From Blepharisma stoltei (taxonomy: Eukaryota; Ciliophora; Heterotrichea; Heterotrichida; Blepharismidae): a stretch of DNA of 64,000 bases. The stretch's first letter is position 1. Every line of letters starts with the position of its first letter. The stretch spans positions 806,001 to 870,000 of the forward strand of contig CAJZBQ010000046.1 of the NCBI GenBank assembly GCA_914767885.1. The letters are read 5' to 3'. Of this stretch, positions 9,599-20,850 are shown in pieces. Made by a program: the position numbers and the translations under genes. A model generated the notes under the pieces. It had not been told where the DNA came from, searched no databases, and saw nothing but the letters and a program-made list of their open reading frames with translations.

Positions 9599-10485
9599 TT
9601 ACAGGGGTCTTAGGAAAGGATGCTTTTTCTGCTTGTGAAGCGCCAAGCTGTATTTATTGCAGACTTCTTTACCACAGGTTTCACAAATGACCCTTGTGGA
9701 TTTGTAGTGGACTTGGCTTTTATGAGCAGTTAGAGATCCATCATTTGAGAAATATTTCCCACAGATATGGCAATATGATCTTTGGGAGACAGGATGAACT
9801 TTGTTCATGTGGATTTTTAAGCCTTTTTGAGACTTGAATCTTTGTGGGCATAACTCGCATTTAGCTTTTAGAATTTTATAGAATTTCATTTTTATTTGCT
9901 GTTTGATTGGAAGGTTATAAGCTTTAAATGGAAATATTAATTTTAGACTCAGAATGATAGGCAAATAAAGGTAAAGATCTATAACTTCTTCTAAGTTTTC
10001 TATTTCGTCATCTTCTAATGAATTTCACACAAATAAAATGGTGAGGTATCCGATCTGCCCATCTCAATACCTCCGGGGTTTTTTGGATTCAAGAGGGACG
10101 GGGTCTGGAAATTGTGTCGGGGCAGGTTTTTTATCCTCATCGGAAAACCATGATAAGTTTTTTTTATCCACATTACAACTCCGCACTCCTGGATGTGAAG
10201 GGTAATGAAGACCAGAAGGAGGATTCAAGTCATCTCCTACCTCCCATCTCTTGGTAGATAATGCTGACTGCTAGGAGTTTGCCTAAGGAAGTGCTTGGGT
10301 GTGTCTTCCGAGAGATGCTTTTGGTGACGTCGACAGGAAAGGGCGTGGGTGCAGCCCGATGCTTAGGGTGGGAAGCCTGAAGTCGGTGAGGGGCTGGAAC
10401 AAACCCCGAAGGCTCATTCTAACTTTAATCTAATCTAAAGAATTTCTGAATTTTTTTTTGCGAGAACTGAATTCTGACTCCCCAT
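9599..10485 (-). CDS. C2H2 zinc-finger protein split by a retroposon
   Basis: The C-terminal piece holds three C2H2 fingers (CELCPQRFKSQKGLKIHMNKVH, CHICGKYFSNDGSLTAH and CETCGKEVCNKYSLALH). The frame continues upstream through acidic SLEDDEIENLEEVIDLY and then runs into a GC-rich element at 10027-10439. Deleting the element and one repeat copy (420 bp, a multiple of three) joins it to MGSQNSVLAKKKFRN with an ATG at 10483-10485. Nucleic-acid binding is likely; the target is unknown. The start on the far side of the element is inferred from frame continuity. Confidence 0.75.
10027..10439 (+). mobile_element. Retroposon-like element R1 in zinc-finger gene
   Basis: GC-rich island beginning AAATAAAATGGTGAGG and ending in the tandem tail TTAATCTAATCTAAA. 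It is flanked by GAATTTC at 10020-10026 and 10440-10446; the wider repeat is CTAATGAATTTC / CTAAAGAATTTC, with TA in both copies. Confidence 0.8.
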
Positions 10486-10725
10486 TTAAATTGGAAACAA
10501 AACATGGGTATTTTAAATTTGAACAAATTTTTTGTTAATAATTTTTATAAAATTAATTTTGACCTAGATGAATGGAAAAAGTGTAAGTAGAATGCTATTT
10601 AAACAGTTTAAACTGAATTAATTAATTTTTTAATAAATTCTTTATAAAAATAAATTAATATTGCGCTCAATTTATTTTTTTTATAATTTTAAATATTTTA
10701 AAATTAATTTAAAAAAATTAACCTT

Positions 10726-11004
10726 TTAAATTGGAGCAGGACTTTTTGTTCCTGGGAGTGAGTTATTATTTGTACTGGGATTCAAGGTTTCGTAGCATAA
10801 AAGGTTATTATGATTGTCATTTGAACTAGCAGTTGCACTATCTTGGATTTCAATTACGGAATCATTTCTAATAAATATATCTGAGTTTTCGCGGGAAGGG
10901 CGAGATTGAGAATATTTTGGGAGATCTTTTTCAGCATTATATCCAATAAGTCTATGATTTGAGTATAATAGAAGTGATCTGATCGCTTTTAAAGTATTTT
11001 CCAT
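10726..11004 (-). CDS. Unrecognised small protein
   Basis: 92 residues, rich in Asn and Ser (SSNDNHNNLLCY, NPSTNNNSLPG), with a helical N-terminus (MENTLKAIRSLLLYSNHRL). No family recognised. The bases 10486-10725 upstream of its stop are AT-rich and show nothing. Confidence 0.5.
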   Translation of the reverse strand: MENTLKAIRSLLLYSNHRLIGYNAEKDLPKYSQSRPSRENSDIFIRNDSVIEIQDSATASSNDNHNNLLCYETLNPSTNNNSLPGTKSPAPI

Positions 11005-11228
11005 GCTAATATAAAATTTAAAGGCGCGATTTTATTATAAATAGTGCTGAACGAATTTATTTTATAGAAAATTGATTTATAATAAGAATTGAGAGGAGAA
11101 TTAAGAAAACAAAGATAATTACTTTCTTTATGAAATAAATACTAAATCCTTCTTGTTATATTTTTAATCTACACTATTTAGTTGATGTTTAAATAAATTT
11201 AGCTGATCACTATACATGTATTTTACAA

Positions 11229-11984
11229 CTACCAGCCATAGTAATTTGTTGGCTTGAATTTTCTAGGAAAAGATCTTATACTAATCGATGTCTCTTGCCT
11301 ACCATACTCATCCATTATTTTATCTTTTCAAGCCTGCTTTGGTTTCAGCTCTTTAGAAGTGTTTATAGTTGCTACTGATTTTGAGTTGCTCTTTAGCTCA
11401 TTAAAATAATCGACAATGCTTATATTTTTCCTTAAATTAATATCCTCTTTCCACCTCATTACACTGTCCAGCATACTGTTGAACTTTTCATTATGTCATT
11501 TTTGCCTTTCTCTATATATAGAGTATGGCTTTTTTTTCTTTTCTTTTAGCTTAGCTTTGATAGTGGGCCAATAATTTTCTATTTTTCTATCTGTAGGTGA
11601 ATATGATGACGATGATGATCCAAAAGTTAATTTTGGGATATCTAAAGAAACCATTCTAGAGCTTGGTCTCTGATCTCTTAGCGTACGGTTGTCACTCAAT
11701 TCTCTTGTATCAAAACTTTTAGAAACAGTAAGAGGATGAATTATTTCATTCCGATTATGTATCAAAATCTCAGGAGCATGGACCTTATAATCCACTTCAC
11801 TTTTCGATGCATTTTTATGATCGACTTTTTCAAGCTTGCATAATTCTATATTAATAGAAGGTGCTGCAAAATATGACGAAGATTTAGCACGGGCGTGAGA
11901 CGTTAGCTTGAATCTTATAATATTCTTTCCTCATGCAATATTTTCTAAAGGAGTTTTTAGCATTTTTGATGATTTCATTTTCAT
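11229..11984 (-). CDS. Unrecognised basic protein using UGA as Trp
   Basis: The frame from ATG 11984 to TAG 11229-11231 is open for 251 residues if TGA is tryptophan; at least three TGA codons fall in it (IAWGK, QKWHNEK, QAWKDK). The protein is Lys/Ser-rich with a run FGSSSSSYSP and a charged helix KAKLKEKKKK. It resembles basic cytoskeleton-associated proteins in composition only. The next 12 or so residues after each TGA keep the same bias, supporting the readthrough. Confidence 0.65.
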
Positions 11985-12062
11985 TGTATATTTAAGTTAA
12001 TTTAAAGTAATTACAAATAAAAATTTAATCAAAATTGTTCAACTTAATATTTTACACAAAAA

Positions 12063-12716
12063 CTATGACCGCAGCATTTCAATTTCTCTTCTCAGAGCTT
12101 CAATTTCTTCTAAAATCATATCATTCTGTCCGTAAATTCTTGATTTTTCTTGCTCTTCTTCTTTTAATTTTGCTTTCACCAATTTTATTTCATTTTTCAG
12201 CTTATTTACTTCTTTATTCACAGATTCTTGCTTTTCCTGCACATTTTTTCGAGTATTTTCCCCGTTTATGATATCTTGGTCTAAACTTCTGATTTCTTTT
12301 TCGATGACAAGGATAGGCTTTTTCAATGAGTATCTTTCCATTTCTAGCTTTATGGTCTGTTTGCTTATCCTTAAAGACTCATTATGAAGCTTTTCTTGGT
12401 TTCTTTTTATATTTTGGGACTCTTGTATATAGGAAGCAATTTGCTGTTGGAGGCCTTCATTGGAAGCCATCAGGTCGTCTTTTTTTTTCTTCAAATTTTT
12501 CAAGGACTTTGTAAGGGTTTCAAGCTGTTTTGATGCTGATTGGTACATTTCATAATCTTCTTGGGCTTTTAAAACTGAAACACTTCTGCTTTTTGCTGCC
12601 TTAAAGCCAGTTGTATGTGGTCTGGATATGGGCATCCCAAGTGTGTGGGATGGGGAAGCATAACTTAAAACCATAGTTCTTGAAAGGGATGGTCTTCTGA
12701 CTGCAATACTTTTCAT
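12063..12716 (-). CDS. Coiled-coil protein
   Basis: 217 residues. The first 50 are basic with Ser/Pro (RPSLSRTM, GMPISRPHTTGF). The rest is a nearly continuous heptad-type coiled coil (e.g. KLKNEIKLVKAKLKEEEQEK). Probably a structural or basal-body/cytoskeletal component by composition; no family recognised. Confidence 0.65.
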   Translation of the reverse strand: MKSIAVRRPSLSRTMVLSYASPSHTLGMPISRPHTTGFKAAKSRSVSVLKAQEDYEMYQSASKQLETLTKSLKNLKKKKDDLMASNEGLQQQIASYIQESQNIKRNQEKLHNESLRISKQTIKLEMERYSLKKPILVIEKEIRSLDQDIINGENTRKNVQEKQESVNKEVNKLKNEIKLVKAKLKEEEQEKSRIYGQNDMILEEIEALRREIEMLRS

Positions 12717-13075
12717 GAAAAAATCAATTGCGTTTTATTATGGTTAAATAAAATAAATAGTAATATTTTATGTGCCCGCTATAAATCGGGTTTTTTGCTG
12801 AATTGTTCATATATAGCGTATGGAAAGTGGGATTTTTTAAAATTAGACGTAAATTTTCTTATGACATAAATAGTTTAAGGATTAAATTAACCTTTAATGG
12901 AAGTATTATATATTAAGGAGACAGAATTTAATTAATAGTTTGTTTATTATATACTTATTTTGATTAATTTATAATCAAAATTAATTAATTCATAATTATA
13001 AATGTGTTAGAACTCTGTAAAATTAATATAACGTCTCTCTCTGCCTGTGAAGACCCAGCCATTAGCCACTTGCAC

Positions 13076-13241
13076 TTAACTTATTAACTTATTAGGTTCT
13101 GTGTTTAACGCCATTCACGGGGGTAACCCCTCCCAGAGCTTCCCGCTGCTTCTTCGCCGCATAGGGCCCGCCGACCGTCTGGGGCCAGTCAGCCTCGATC
13201 TCCAGTACGCGCCTCCGGAGCAGTGTTGCCGACTAAGGCGG
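13076..13241 (-). mobile_element. Retroposon-like element R2
   Basis: Flanked by a 16 bp direct repeat CATTAGCCACTTGCAC at 13060-13075 and 13242-13257. On the minus strand the GC-rich body ends in a tandem tail (TAATAAGTTAATAAGTTAA), like the TAATCT tails of the other elements. It lies between genes. Confidence 0.75.
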
Positions 13242-13410
13242 CATTAGCCACTTGCACATAATTAATTATATCGTGCTAGGTTTTATCGGTTTATGAAGAG
13301 GCAACAATACTGGCCAGAAAATTTGTTTTTCAAATTTTCTGGCTGACTAAAGTGCTACGCATAATGGTGACCAACTTTCGGTGAATAAGCGCAAGCTTAC
13401 CCAGAATAAG

Positions 13411-13815
13411 AAATAAAATGGTGACGTTTACGGAAAGTGGACTCCGAGTGTGACACCTCCTGATGGAGCAGTGGACCGGCGAGAGAGGTGGCGAAATGTA
13501 CCTTTAGGGCTCAAGTAGACTTTCTCAATGGGAAGCTTGCCAAAGCAGGGTGCTTTGTTTCTCCCCCGAAGGTTTTCCCTGTCCCTGCCAGATGGGCAAG
13601 GCAATTTTGCCTACCACATGGTCTTTCCTCATCGGAACTATCGGGGCACTATCTAGGAGCAGCTCTGCCCAGGGCGAGATAATCCCCTGGACAGGTGATT
13701 CAGGCAGGAATTCAAAATGGTGTCTCTGATACCATTTTGGAGCGAGACGGGGCGTATAGTCAGCGCCTGCGGGAGCGCTTATGATCGGATGCTCATTAAT
13801 CTTAATCTTAATCTT
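13411..13815 (+). mobile_element. Retroposon-like element R3
   Basis: Starts AAATAAAATGGTGACG and ends in TTAATCTTAATCTTAATCTT. Flanked by CCCAGAATAAG (13400-13410) and CCCAGAATTAG (13816-13826). The body is clearly homologous to R6 at 34071-34433, with shared blocks CTCCTGATGGAGC, CTCCCCCGAAGGTTTTCC and ATTTTGGAGC. No long open frame. Confidence 0.85.
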
Positions 13816-14024
13816 CCCAGAATTAGTTGGACAGGTAAGACCATCTATGAAGCCTGCACGGTGGAGATAGAATAATTAATTTTAATGTTAATTTACAAGA
13901 ACTCTGCTAATAAACATTAAAATTCAATCCTAATAGGATATACTTTAAGTCAGATTCTTATATTTTGTTATTTTTATGACATAGTCAAAGCAATTTAATT
14001 AAAATCATTAAGACTTATTTAGAA

Positions 14025-15488
14025 CTAAGAAATATCATCAATTTTTTCTTTCCTGAAAAATTCATTAACAATTATTCCGCCTGGGTAAGAAATTTTAATT
14101 CTGGATAGAACTCTATTTGACTGTTCTTTCTCAAGATAATGTCCCAGCGTCTCTTTAAGCTTATTCATCAGTGGCTTTGGCATCCAATCTTTAGCAATCT
14201 CATAAATGTGCTGATTAGTCCCTTCTTCATTTCTTGCTTCCTTTTTGCTTGGCGTATAGCTCTCTGGATTGAATGGGTCTTCTTCTATACCTCCATTCTT
14301 ACCCTCTTCTACTTTTTTTGGTGTCTTTTTTAGTAACAAATCCAATAAATCCGTACTTGTTTCATCAGCAATTAAGCCTTCATTTATAGATATAACAGCC
14401 TCCCCTTTACGTGTCTTAACCATCAGCTTTTCTCCAGATTCAGGCAAAACCAAGTTTTCCTCTGTATATTTCTTTTGCCGCTCCTGTCTGAAATTTTTGA
14501 TAGCAGAAGAAGCCATATCTTTTGACTGCATTTTTGATACTTCTTTTGCGTCAAAATCCCCTTTTAAAATCCCGAACCTAAAGTCAGGGTTTTTTTCATC
14601 ACAAAGGTTAAAAAGCAATGATCTTACTTTCCCCTTATAAGCTGGCGCCCCAGCATTATTTCCTGTTGAATAATAAAGCGCCGCTTCAATTTCCATAGCT
14701 TTTTTTTCAAGCTCGCTTATTGGATAAGAAAGTTTTGCCTGCTTGTTTTCTTCTATGGAAAGATATAACGCATAGATAATTTTGCAAATTAATTGTTGCC
14801 TTATTTTTTCTTCGTTGCTTAGGCTTGATTTTAGGGACAAAAAATTGTTGTGGGTTTTCATGACATTTTCTAGAAGTCTTTCTTTACTTTCTTCGTCAAG
14901 GATTTTATATTTGTCGACATCAATAGGCAAGCTTGAGTTATCCACTGTCCGGGCTTTTGCAAAAGATTTTTGCTGCTTTTTGGGGGAGTCTAGGTCAAGA
15001 ACGTCAACGCGCTGCCTTTTAAATGGTCAAGAGCAATCAGGGCATGAGGTAAAATCGGTGAGACAGGAGTCGTGGAAAATTTGATTGCACTTCTGACAGA
15101 TGGTAAATTTGACGTCTGGATTAAGAGGCTGCTGGCAAAGGCAAACTGGAGGAAGCTTTTCAGGATTAAATGATTTTGTGTTTTCATAGTAAAATTGGCG
15201 CACAAGAAATCCTCTTGAGGAAGGATAGTCTTGAAGGGTTACTAAAGGGTAGGATTCTTTGACATTAGACTGGATAATATCAAAGAAATTGTTTCCACGG
15301 TAAAGTTCTCTGTCTCCACAATATATGTGCCGCCCAACTACTTTATTATTACCTTTTGTATCTTCTGGCTTGATAAGATCTCGGCACTTAAAGTATCCAT
15401 TCCCTAAGCCAAGAACTTCTGCGAAATTTTCATTAGAATTATCATCAAGATACTTAACAGCTTTTCCGACTAATGTGTCACTTTCCAT
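14025..15488 (-). CDS. BAH-PHD-TFIIS central-domain chromatin/transcription protein
   Basis: The domains are in order. A BAH-like module comes first (VGKAVKYL ... GRHIYCGDRELYRG). It is followed by a PHD finger (CLCQQPLNPDVKFTICQKCNQIFHDSCL ... CPDC, Cys4-His-Cys3). The TFIIS central domain is last (IEAALYYSTG ... YKGKVRSLLFNLCDEKNPDFRFGILKG). The PHD ends in a TGA that must be Trp, since the frame continues unbroken (PFKRQRVDVLDLD). By analogy with Bye1/SPOC-type proteins it should bind methylated histone tails and RNA polymerase II; that is an inference. The likeliest start is ATG 15486-15488; in the other direction the frame stays open to about 15527 without an ATG. About 487 residues. Confidence 0.85.
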
Positions 15489-15518
15489 TGAAATTATATC
15501 TAATTTTGATTCCCCCAC

Positions 15519-16421
15519 CCATATAATTTTTTATAATTAAAATTAAATATGTAAATAATTATTCTAAAATGGCAATGCTTTTAATTTTTAATATATTTTT
15601 CTTACTCAATTATGAATAATTTTTATTGTGGCTCTTTTTAATAATGATAATAATAATATTTTAATGAATTTTAAAAAATAATTTTGGGTAATTAAAATAA
15701 AATTTTTATACTTAAAGCCAATAAATCAAAATCATCAATTAAGAAGATTATTAAGTGAAGAGCAAAATTTGTGAGCGTTCAAGATTGAAGCAAGTTAGCA
15801 AATAGATTAAAGTTCGAGGGAAACTAATACTTAAAGGGATTAAAAAGCTATTTTGATATGCAAAAAATCATGGTTTATCAAAATATTTTGATTTTTTATC
15901 TTTTTTACCACACCTGAGCTATAAACTTTTCCCATTTGGATAACTCACCAGACCCTATCGCTAAGGCTTATTCTCAAAACTACATATCTTTATTTATTTA
16001 TGCTTGTGTTTCCGGCTGAATTAAATTGTATTCATTTTGACTAATAAATTTTCTACTCTTACCCTTGCTGCAATTGAAAAATCTAGCAAAAATTGTTTTA
16101 TATAATTCTATCTATAAAAGTACAAATTTAGTTTTCGATTTAATAAAGAAAATTTCCCATCCTGTAGAAAATTTAAGCACATTATGCTTATAATTTTTTG
16201 AAAATTCTGAATGGCTAGCTTAATTAGCAATCTAGCATACAGCAGCATCAAGCTACCAATAGAATTAAGCACTTATCCGTCGACCTAGCTGATTGATGTT
16301 TGCAGTTTATGCTAGCATTATTTTTATGATGAGTGCATTTTTTGCATTTTTTACATATTTTAAAATGAGCTTATTGAATCTTCGAGCTGATAACTGATCA
16401 TTTTCCTCGTTGGCTCTCCTT
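15519..16421. other. Intergenic, no gene identified
   Basis: Long AT-rich spacer. A short plus-strand stretch near 15740-15830 reads with TGA as Trp for about 30 codons, but it has no start or homology I can support. Confidence 0.4.
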
Positions 16422-16758
16422 CTAATATCAGCTAGCTTTTCCCTGAATTTTCTGTAAAATAGATTTCAGGATCCTCAGTAAAATTGATATCTCTTGATGA
16501 ATTTCTTGTTCTAGCTGCATAATTGCATTTTTTCGATAAGGATTTCGCCTATATGTATCCTTAATTGGAGAGATAATATTTTTTCTCTTAACTCTGCATT
16601 TCTGAATCACTCAAGGTAAGATATTTTCGAATTTTGTGTGCTTGTTTTAAAGGAGGAACTTGAATTTTTTCTATTAAGACTTCATCAATTGAGGTTCCTC
16701 TTGTTAGACTTGAGCTAAGTTGTTTGCGTTGTCCATTTTTTATGGAAAAAATATTCAT
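16422..16758 (-). CDS. Small unrecognised protein in two frames
   Basis: The first piece (ATG 16758) runs MNIFSIKNGQRKQL ... KIRKYL. A second piece, one frame over, runs KRKNIISPIKDTYRRNPYRKN ... KIQGKAS and ends after a TGA (Trp) at TAG 16422-16424. A 28 bp TA-bounded jump or a 19 nt GT-AG intron near 16592-16620 would join them. Both have the basic, Ile/Lys-rich composition of real proteins here. The product is about 105 residues; function unknown. Confidence 0.45.
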
Positions 16759-17842
16759 GCTGTGATACACCAACAATTTATTAAAATATTTATTTGCAAT
16801 TTTTAAGAAAGTAAAATTGATGATTATAAATTTCGAAAATATAATTAGTTTGCAATTATTAGTTAATGATTAATATATTGAGATTTAGATAAAATTGCAA
16901 ACTGATTTTGGAAAATAATAAATACTTGGTATTCTAAAAAATAAGCCTATTTTAAATATAAATTAAAATAAATTATCTGCAGTCTATATATTATTTTGCT
17001 ATTTCATTTTTATCAAAAAGTTGATATCCATAACTGTGCGACTTATAGAGCATAATGGTTAACAAAATTTTATTGGCAAGGCAAATTTTAAACTTAAAAA
17101 TAGAATTCGTGATGTGAAGAAAGATTAAATAATTTTTTCAGCATGGTTTTCAATAATTTGTAAAATCTTCTTAAAATAATATGATATGGCTTCAGCTTAT
17201 AGAAAAATTAACTAAAATAATCAGCTATACAAAGTTAAACTCGCATTGGGATTATTATATAACTCAATATTTAAGTATATTGAAAATTAAAATTCCGATA
17301 ATTATCATGAAACTATATTAATGCTTATGCTCAGGATTCAAAACTACTGTATGAGCTAGAGGCTTAGTAACAATGACATAAATTAAGAAAAAACAGCAGC
17401 CTCCATAGCCTAAAATTAATTTAGCTCTTTCCAATTATTGATCAGCTAGATATACCAATCAGGATTTTAATTTAAATTAGGATAAAAATAAATGCACACC
17501 AATTAATTAAATTACTATAGGGAGATCAAAATAGGCGTCATTTAGCAGATAAATTATTTATTTAATCGTTTAACTTTGAATATAATTTTTACAAAAAATT
17601 ATTTCCAATTTATTTTTATCTCAAGCTGATCACACATTATGCTGCTTTTCTCTTCAAAACATAAGCAAAATAAATAAAATTTAAATTTGGTTTCTCTGTC
17701 CCAAAATAAATGGAAATCTAAAATCCTTTAAATGGCGTTTATGAGAGAATCAAATGATCCGTTAAGCATTAATCCATAGATATACGGTGATTCAAATCTC
17801 AATTTTTAAATCTAATTAAATATTAAGTGCTAGTAATATTAA
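16759..17842. other. Intergenic, nothing seen
   Basis: About 1.1 kb of A+T-rich sequence with no supported open frame, element or hairpin. Confidence 0.5.
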
Positions 17843-18634
17843 ATGTCAGCCACTGTTTGCTGCGTAAAGAAAGAATGCTGCTGAATTTTAACTATCCTAT
17901 CTCTCTTGCTCATTATTGGATTGGAATTGGCATCGCTTGGAGTTGATAGATGGTTTGAACAAGGTGCTGACCCATACGATTGGGAAGGCGGCCTTTTATC
18001 TCCAACGTCCGACTCTAATTACTACTCAGACTCGATGAGCTACTCAGACTTCTGGGACGACTGTAACGATGGTTCCAATCGTAATAAGCAAGGATTATCT
18101 CCAGGAGAGTGTAAAGCCATGAAGCATCTCTGGGCGGGTGGAGTTATTTACATTCTTTTCGAAACTATTTCACTGTTTTGTATATTCTTGACAATTTGGT
18201 TCTTATTAAGAGATATCTGCAAAAAACCGAGATTCACATGGCTTGCAGTTGTCCTTATTTGGTTTGGTCTTGCATGGCACTTTTGGGGACTTGTTATATG
18301 GTCAGGTCTCGCAAAGATGTTCTGGGGCTATGAGTGTAGTAGACTTGACTGGGACCATCACCAAGAGCCTGCTAGAGTCTGTGGGAAAGAAGGCCCCAGC
18401 ATTTCTTTAGCATGCGTCCTTTGGTACTTTGTAGTCTGCATCTTTTGGAGTCTATTCTACAGGCTATACAAAGGAGATGAAGAAAAGAGCGGAAAAGAAG
18501 CTACTGATAATGGATACCAAAAAGCCCATAAAGCTAGCGAAGTCCAGGAAGACAAAGTTGAAGAGGAAGAAGAAGGAGAGCATAAGCATAGACATCGCCA
18601 TCATCACAGGAATCGTGAAACAAGTCAAGAATAA
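17843..18634 (+). CDS. Four-span membrane protein
   Basis: Starting at ATG 17843 (MSATVCCVKKECCWIL, with Trp from TGA at 17882-17884) gives 263 residues. The Cys-rich start is followed by helix 1 (ILTILSLLLIIGLELASL) and an acidic extracellular loop with Ser/Tyr/Asp. Helices 2-4 follow (WAGGVIYILFETISLFCIFL, FTWLAVVLIWFGLAWHFWG and ISLACVLWYFVVCIFW). The tail is acidic and then His/Arg-rich (HKHRHRHHHRNR). The topology is claudin/tetraspan-like, but no signature identifies a family. The Cys pairs near the N-terminus could be acylated. Confidence 0.7.
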
Positions 18635-19252
18635 ATATTTAAATAAGGATTAGGACCTTACAATACTTTAAATTGGCCTCATTTTAGATATTTATCATTA
18701 ACTCCTAATACTGAATAGCTATTGGATAAATTTTCAAATAAAATGGAAGAGATTGAGATGGATTTTTTGTTTGAATAGATTTGAATATCGCTGAATAGGT
18801 TTTTGGAAAAGCACATTTATAAAATTACTTTAAAATCCGAAGCTAGGATTCTGCAAGAAATGAAGAAAAAAAATTTAAAAATAATTGTCTATGGGTTTTA
18901 AAAGAGATACTTATTTAGAGCTTTCTGCATATGTTTTTCGTATTTACGATCTAAAACACGAAAAATTATGCTTTAGATAGATGCGTTGTTTTGAGCTAAG
19001 AAAGATGTATTTATATGGGTATTTCTTTAAATTGCTTTGATTTGTAGTATATCTTGGCTGTATAGCTTGCACTATATTGCAAATAATGATGTGACTTGAG
19101 AATTAAACTCCTTTAAAAATATCATTCTCATTTATTTCTTATATATCAATTAAAATTATAAATACTTGCAATTATAATTCTAATAGGTCTGGAAACAAAT
19201 CATAAAATAATCGAAATTAAAAACTGTTTAGTTACAATTATCCTTGATTTTA
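18635..19252. other. Intergenic, one weak open frame
   Basis: A possible small frame begins at ATG 18743 (MEEIEMDFLFE), meets TAG at 18776-18778 and stays open in the same phase (SLNRFLEKHIYKITLKSEAR) to TAA 18899-18901. The composition is coding-like, but the in-frame stop and lack of homology keep it a weak candidate. Confidence 0.2.
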
Positions 19253-20285
19253 TTAATCTTCATTGTCAAGCGCTGATGTAGGTGGCACTAATTCCTTAAT
19301 TTGAAGCAAGTTATTCCTCAAGCACTGTGTAGCAATATTTGTCTTTTTCCCATTATTATTCCTATTAGGTACATAAATAGGCAATTCTTCCTCATTTGCT
19401 ATCACCGATGATTGAGACCCTTTAAAAATGATCTGAAACCGCATCTGTGTTCTATATATTTCTGCGATAGTTTGTATTCTTATTAATAACAATTACAAGC
19501 GTTTCTACTATTTATCTGCATTCTATATATAAATAACACTATCCATCTTCTATTCATATCAAAATGCTATATTATATGAGAAATATACCCTAGCTTTTCC
19601 AAATTTTCTGTCTCGCTTTCATTGGCATTTCCTTCATCATCAATCATTTCAAGCCACTCAATGCTAAATAAATCAGGAAAAGCCACATATATTTCTCCAA
19701 TCATTTTTATTCTTCTCAGCTGAACTAAAGCTTGTTTTGCTTCAACCTTCATCAGTCATTCATCAATAGACTCAATCCTTTCTTTAAACTTTCTACTATG
19801 GGCATGAAGTAGTTTTTTCCCTACTTGTTCATGCCCAAAATAATCCTTTATTAGATTATGTGATTTTTCTGTTAATAAAGCTTGCTCTGCAATGCTTCTT
19901 TTAAAGTCATTTTCTTCTTCAGCTAAATCTTTTTTTTCTTTTAGTCTTTGCAGCTTAAAAGTTTTTGACTGTAGGATTTTTGAAAACGAGGCTTTTAATT
20001 CTTGCGTTTTTTGGTCTAAATTTATGAATTCTTTTCGGGCTCGTAATAGTTTCTTGTAATTTTCTTTTAATTCGAAAAAGTCTACAGCGGCATTAAAGGA
20101 GTCTTTGCGGATACTGCTTCTTAAAGGGGATAAGGAGAGTGATTCTTTCCTTGTAGCTCTTGTGAACTGTTGTATGGACTCTTGCTGGGCATATCAATTT
20201 TCGTCGGAAAATTCATAGCATATAAAAGGAAAGCTGAATTCTTTGAGAGATATTAAATCTTTTGTTAATTTCCCTCATAAAAAAG
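19253..20285 (-). CDS. UVRAG/Vps38-like protein (class III PI3-kinase complex subunit)
   Basis: Read with TGA as Trp (e.g. DENWYAQQ, IDEWLMKV), the frame gives a central coiled coil (DFFELKENYKKLLRARKEF...). It is followed by the C-terminal signature of UVRAG/Vps38: NLEKLGYISHII, QMRFQIIFKGSQSSVI, ELPIYVPN, and a segment where the family has YGVFLLNKNIEQL (TNIATQCLRNNLLQIKEL). These proteins join Vps34, Vps15 and Beclin-1 in endosome and autophagosome maturation. A TA-bounded 89 bp segment (19483-19571) breaks the signature and its removal restores it. The 5' end is unresolved: an in-frame TAG lies just upstream of LWGKLTKDL near 20295, so another interruption or intron probably hides the start. 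Confidence 0.7.
19483..19571. other. IES in UVRAG-like gene (89 bp)
   Basis: Between TA 19481-19482 and TA 19570-19571. Removal joins GYISHII to RIQTIAEIYR in frame. Confidence 0.75.
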
Positions 20286-20850
20286 GCTAAACATTAATTT
20301 TATTAATCATTTATTATCTATTTTTAATAAATATTTTAAATAATTCATTTGTTTATTAGCAAATAATTGATAAATAAAGTATGGAAAGAGTAAGAAAACT
20401 AAATGTTTTGGATTTAAATAGTCTTCAAGTAGCACAGAATTTGAGGAATTTGTGACAATTACTAAAACTGGGTAGACTTTGTGAGGAATTTTTAAACTTG
20501 TTCAATAAGGATTTAAAGAAATAGGATGCAGTAGTTCAAGATGAAAATCCTTTTCTCTGTTGGATAATTTCAAAGAAAGCTCTGATGGTTGCCCTGGAAG
20601 ATTTCGGATTGCTATAGACGATAATGATTTTCATGCGCAGTCATTTTCTAAAGACATTTTAATCCGTTTATTCATGCATTATGTTTTCATTACGCAGAGT
20701 TTATAGTAGGCTTCTTTGTATTATTGTTTTTTCCTCTAAAAATATCAGAATTATAAATTTTTTTCCATTCTGGAAGTAATATTAGAGATTTATATTATTA
20801 AATTTATAGTATTAAAAGGTGCATATGGTAAAATTCTTAATGTATCGTAA
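20286..20850. other. Intergenic, weak open frames only
   Basis: A plus-strand frame from ATG 20381 (MERVRKLNVLDLNSLQVAQN, 47 residues with one TGA, ending in TAG) is the only candidate. It has no recognised homology. Confidence 0.2.
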
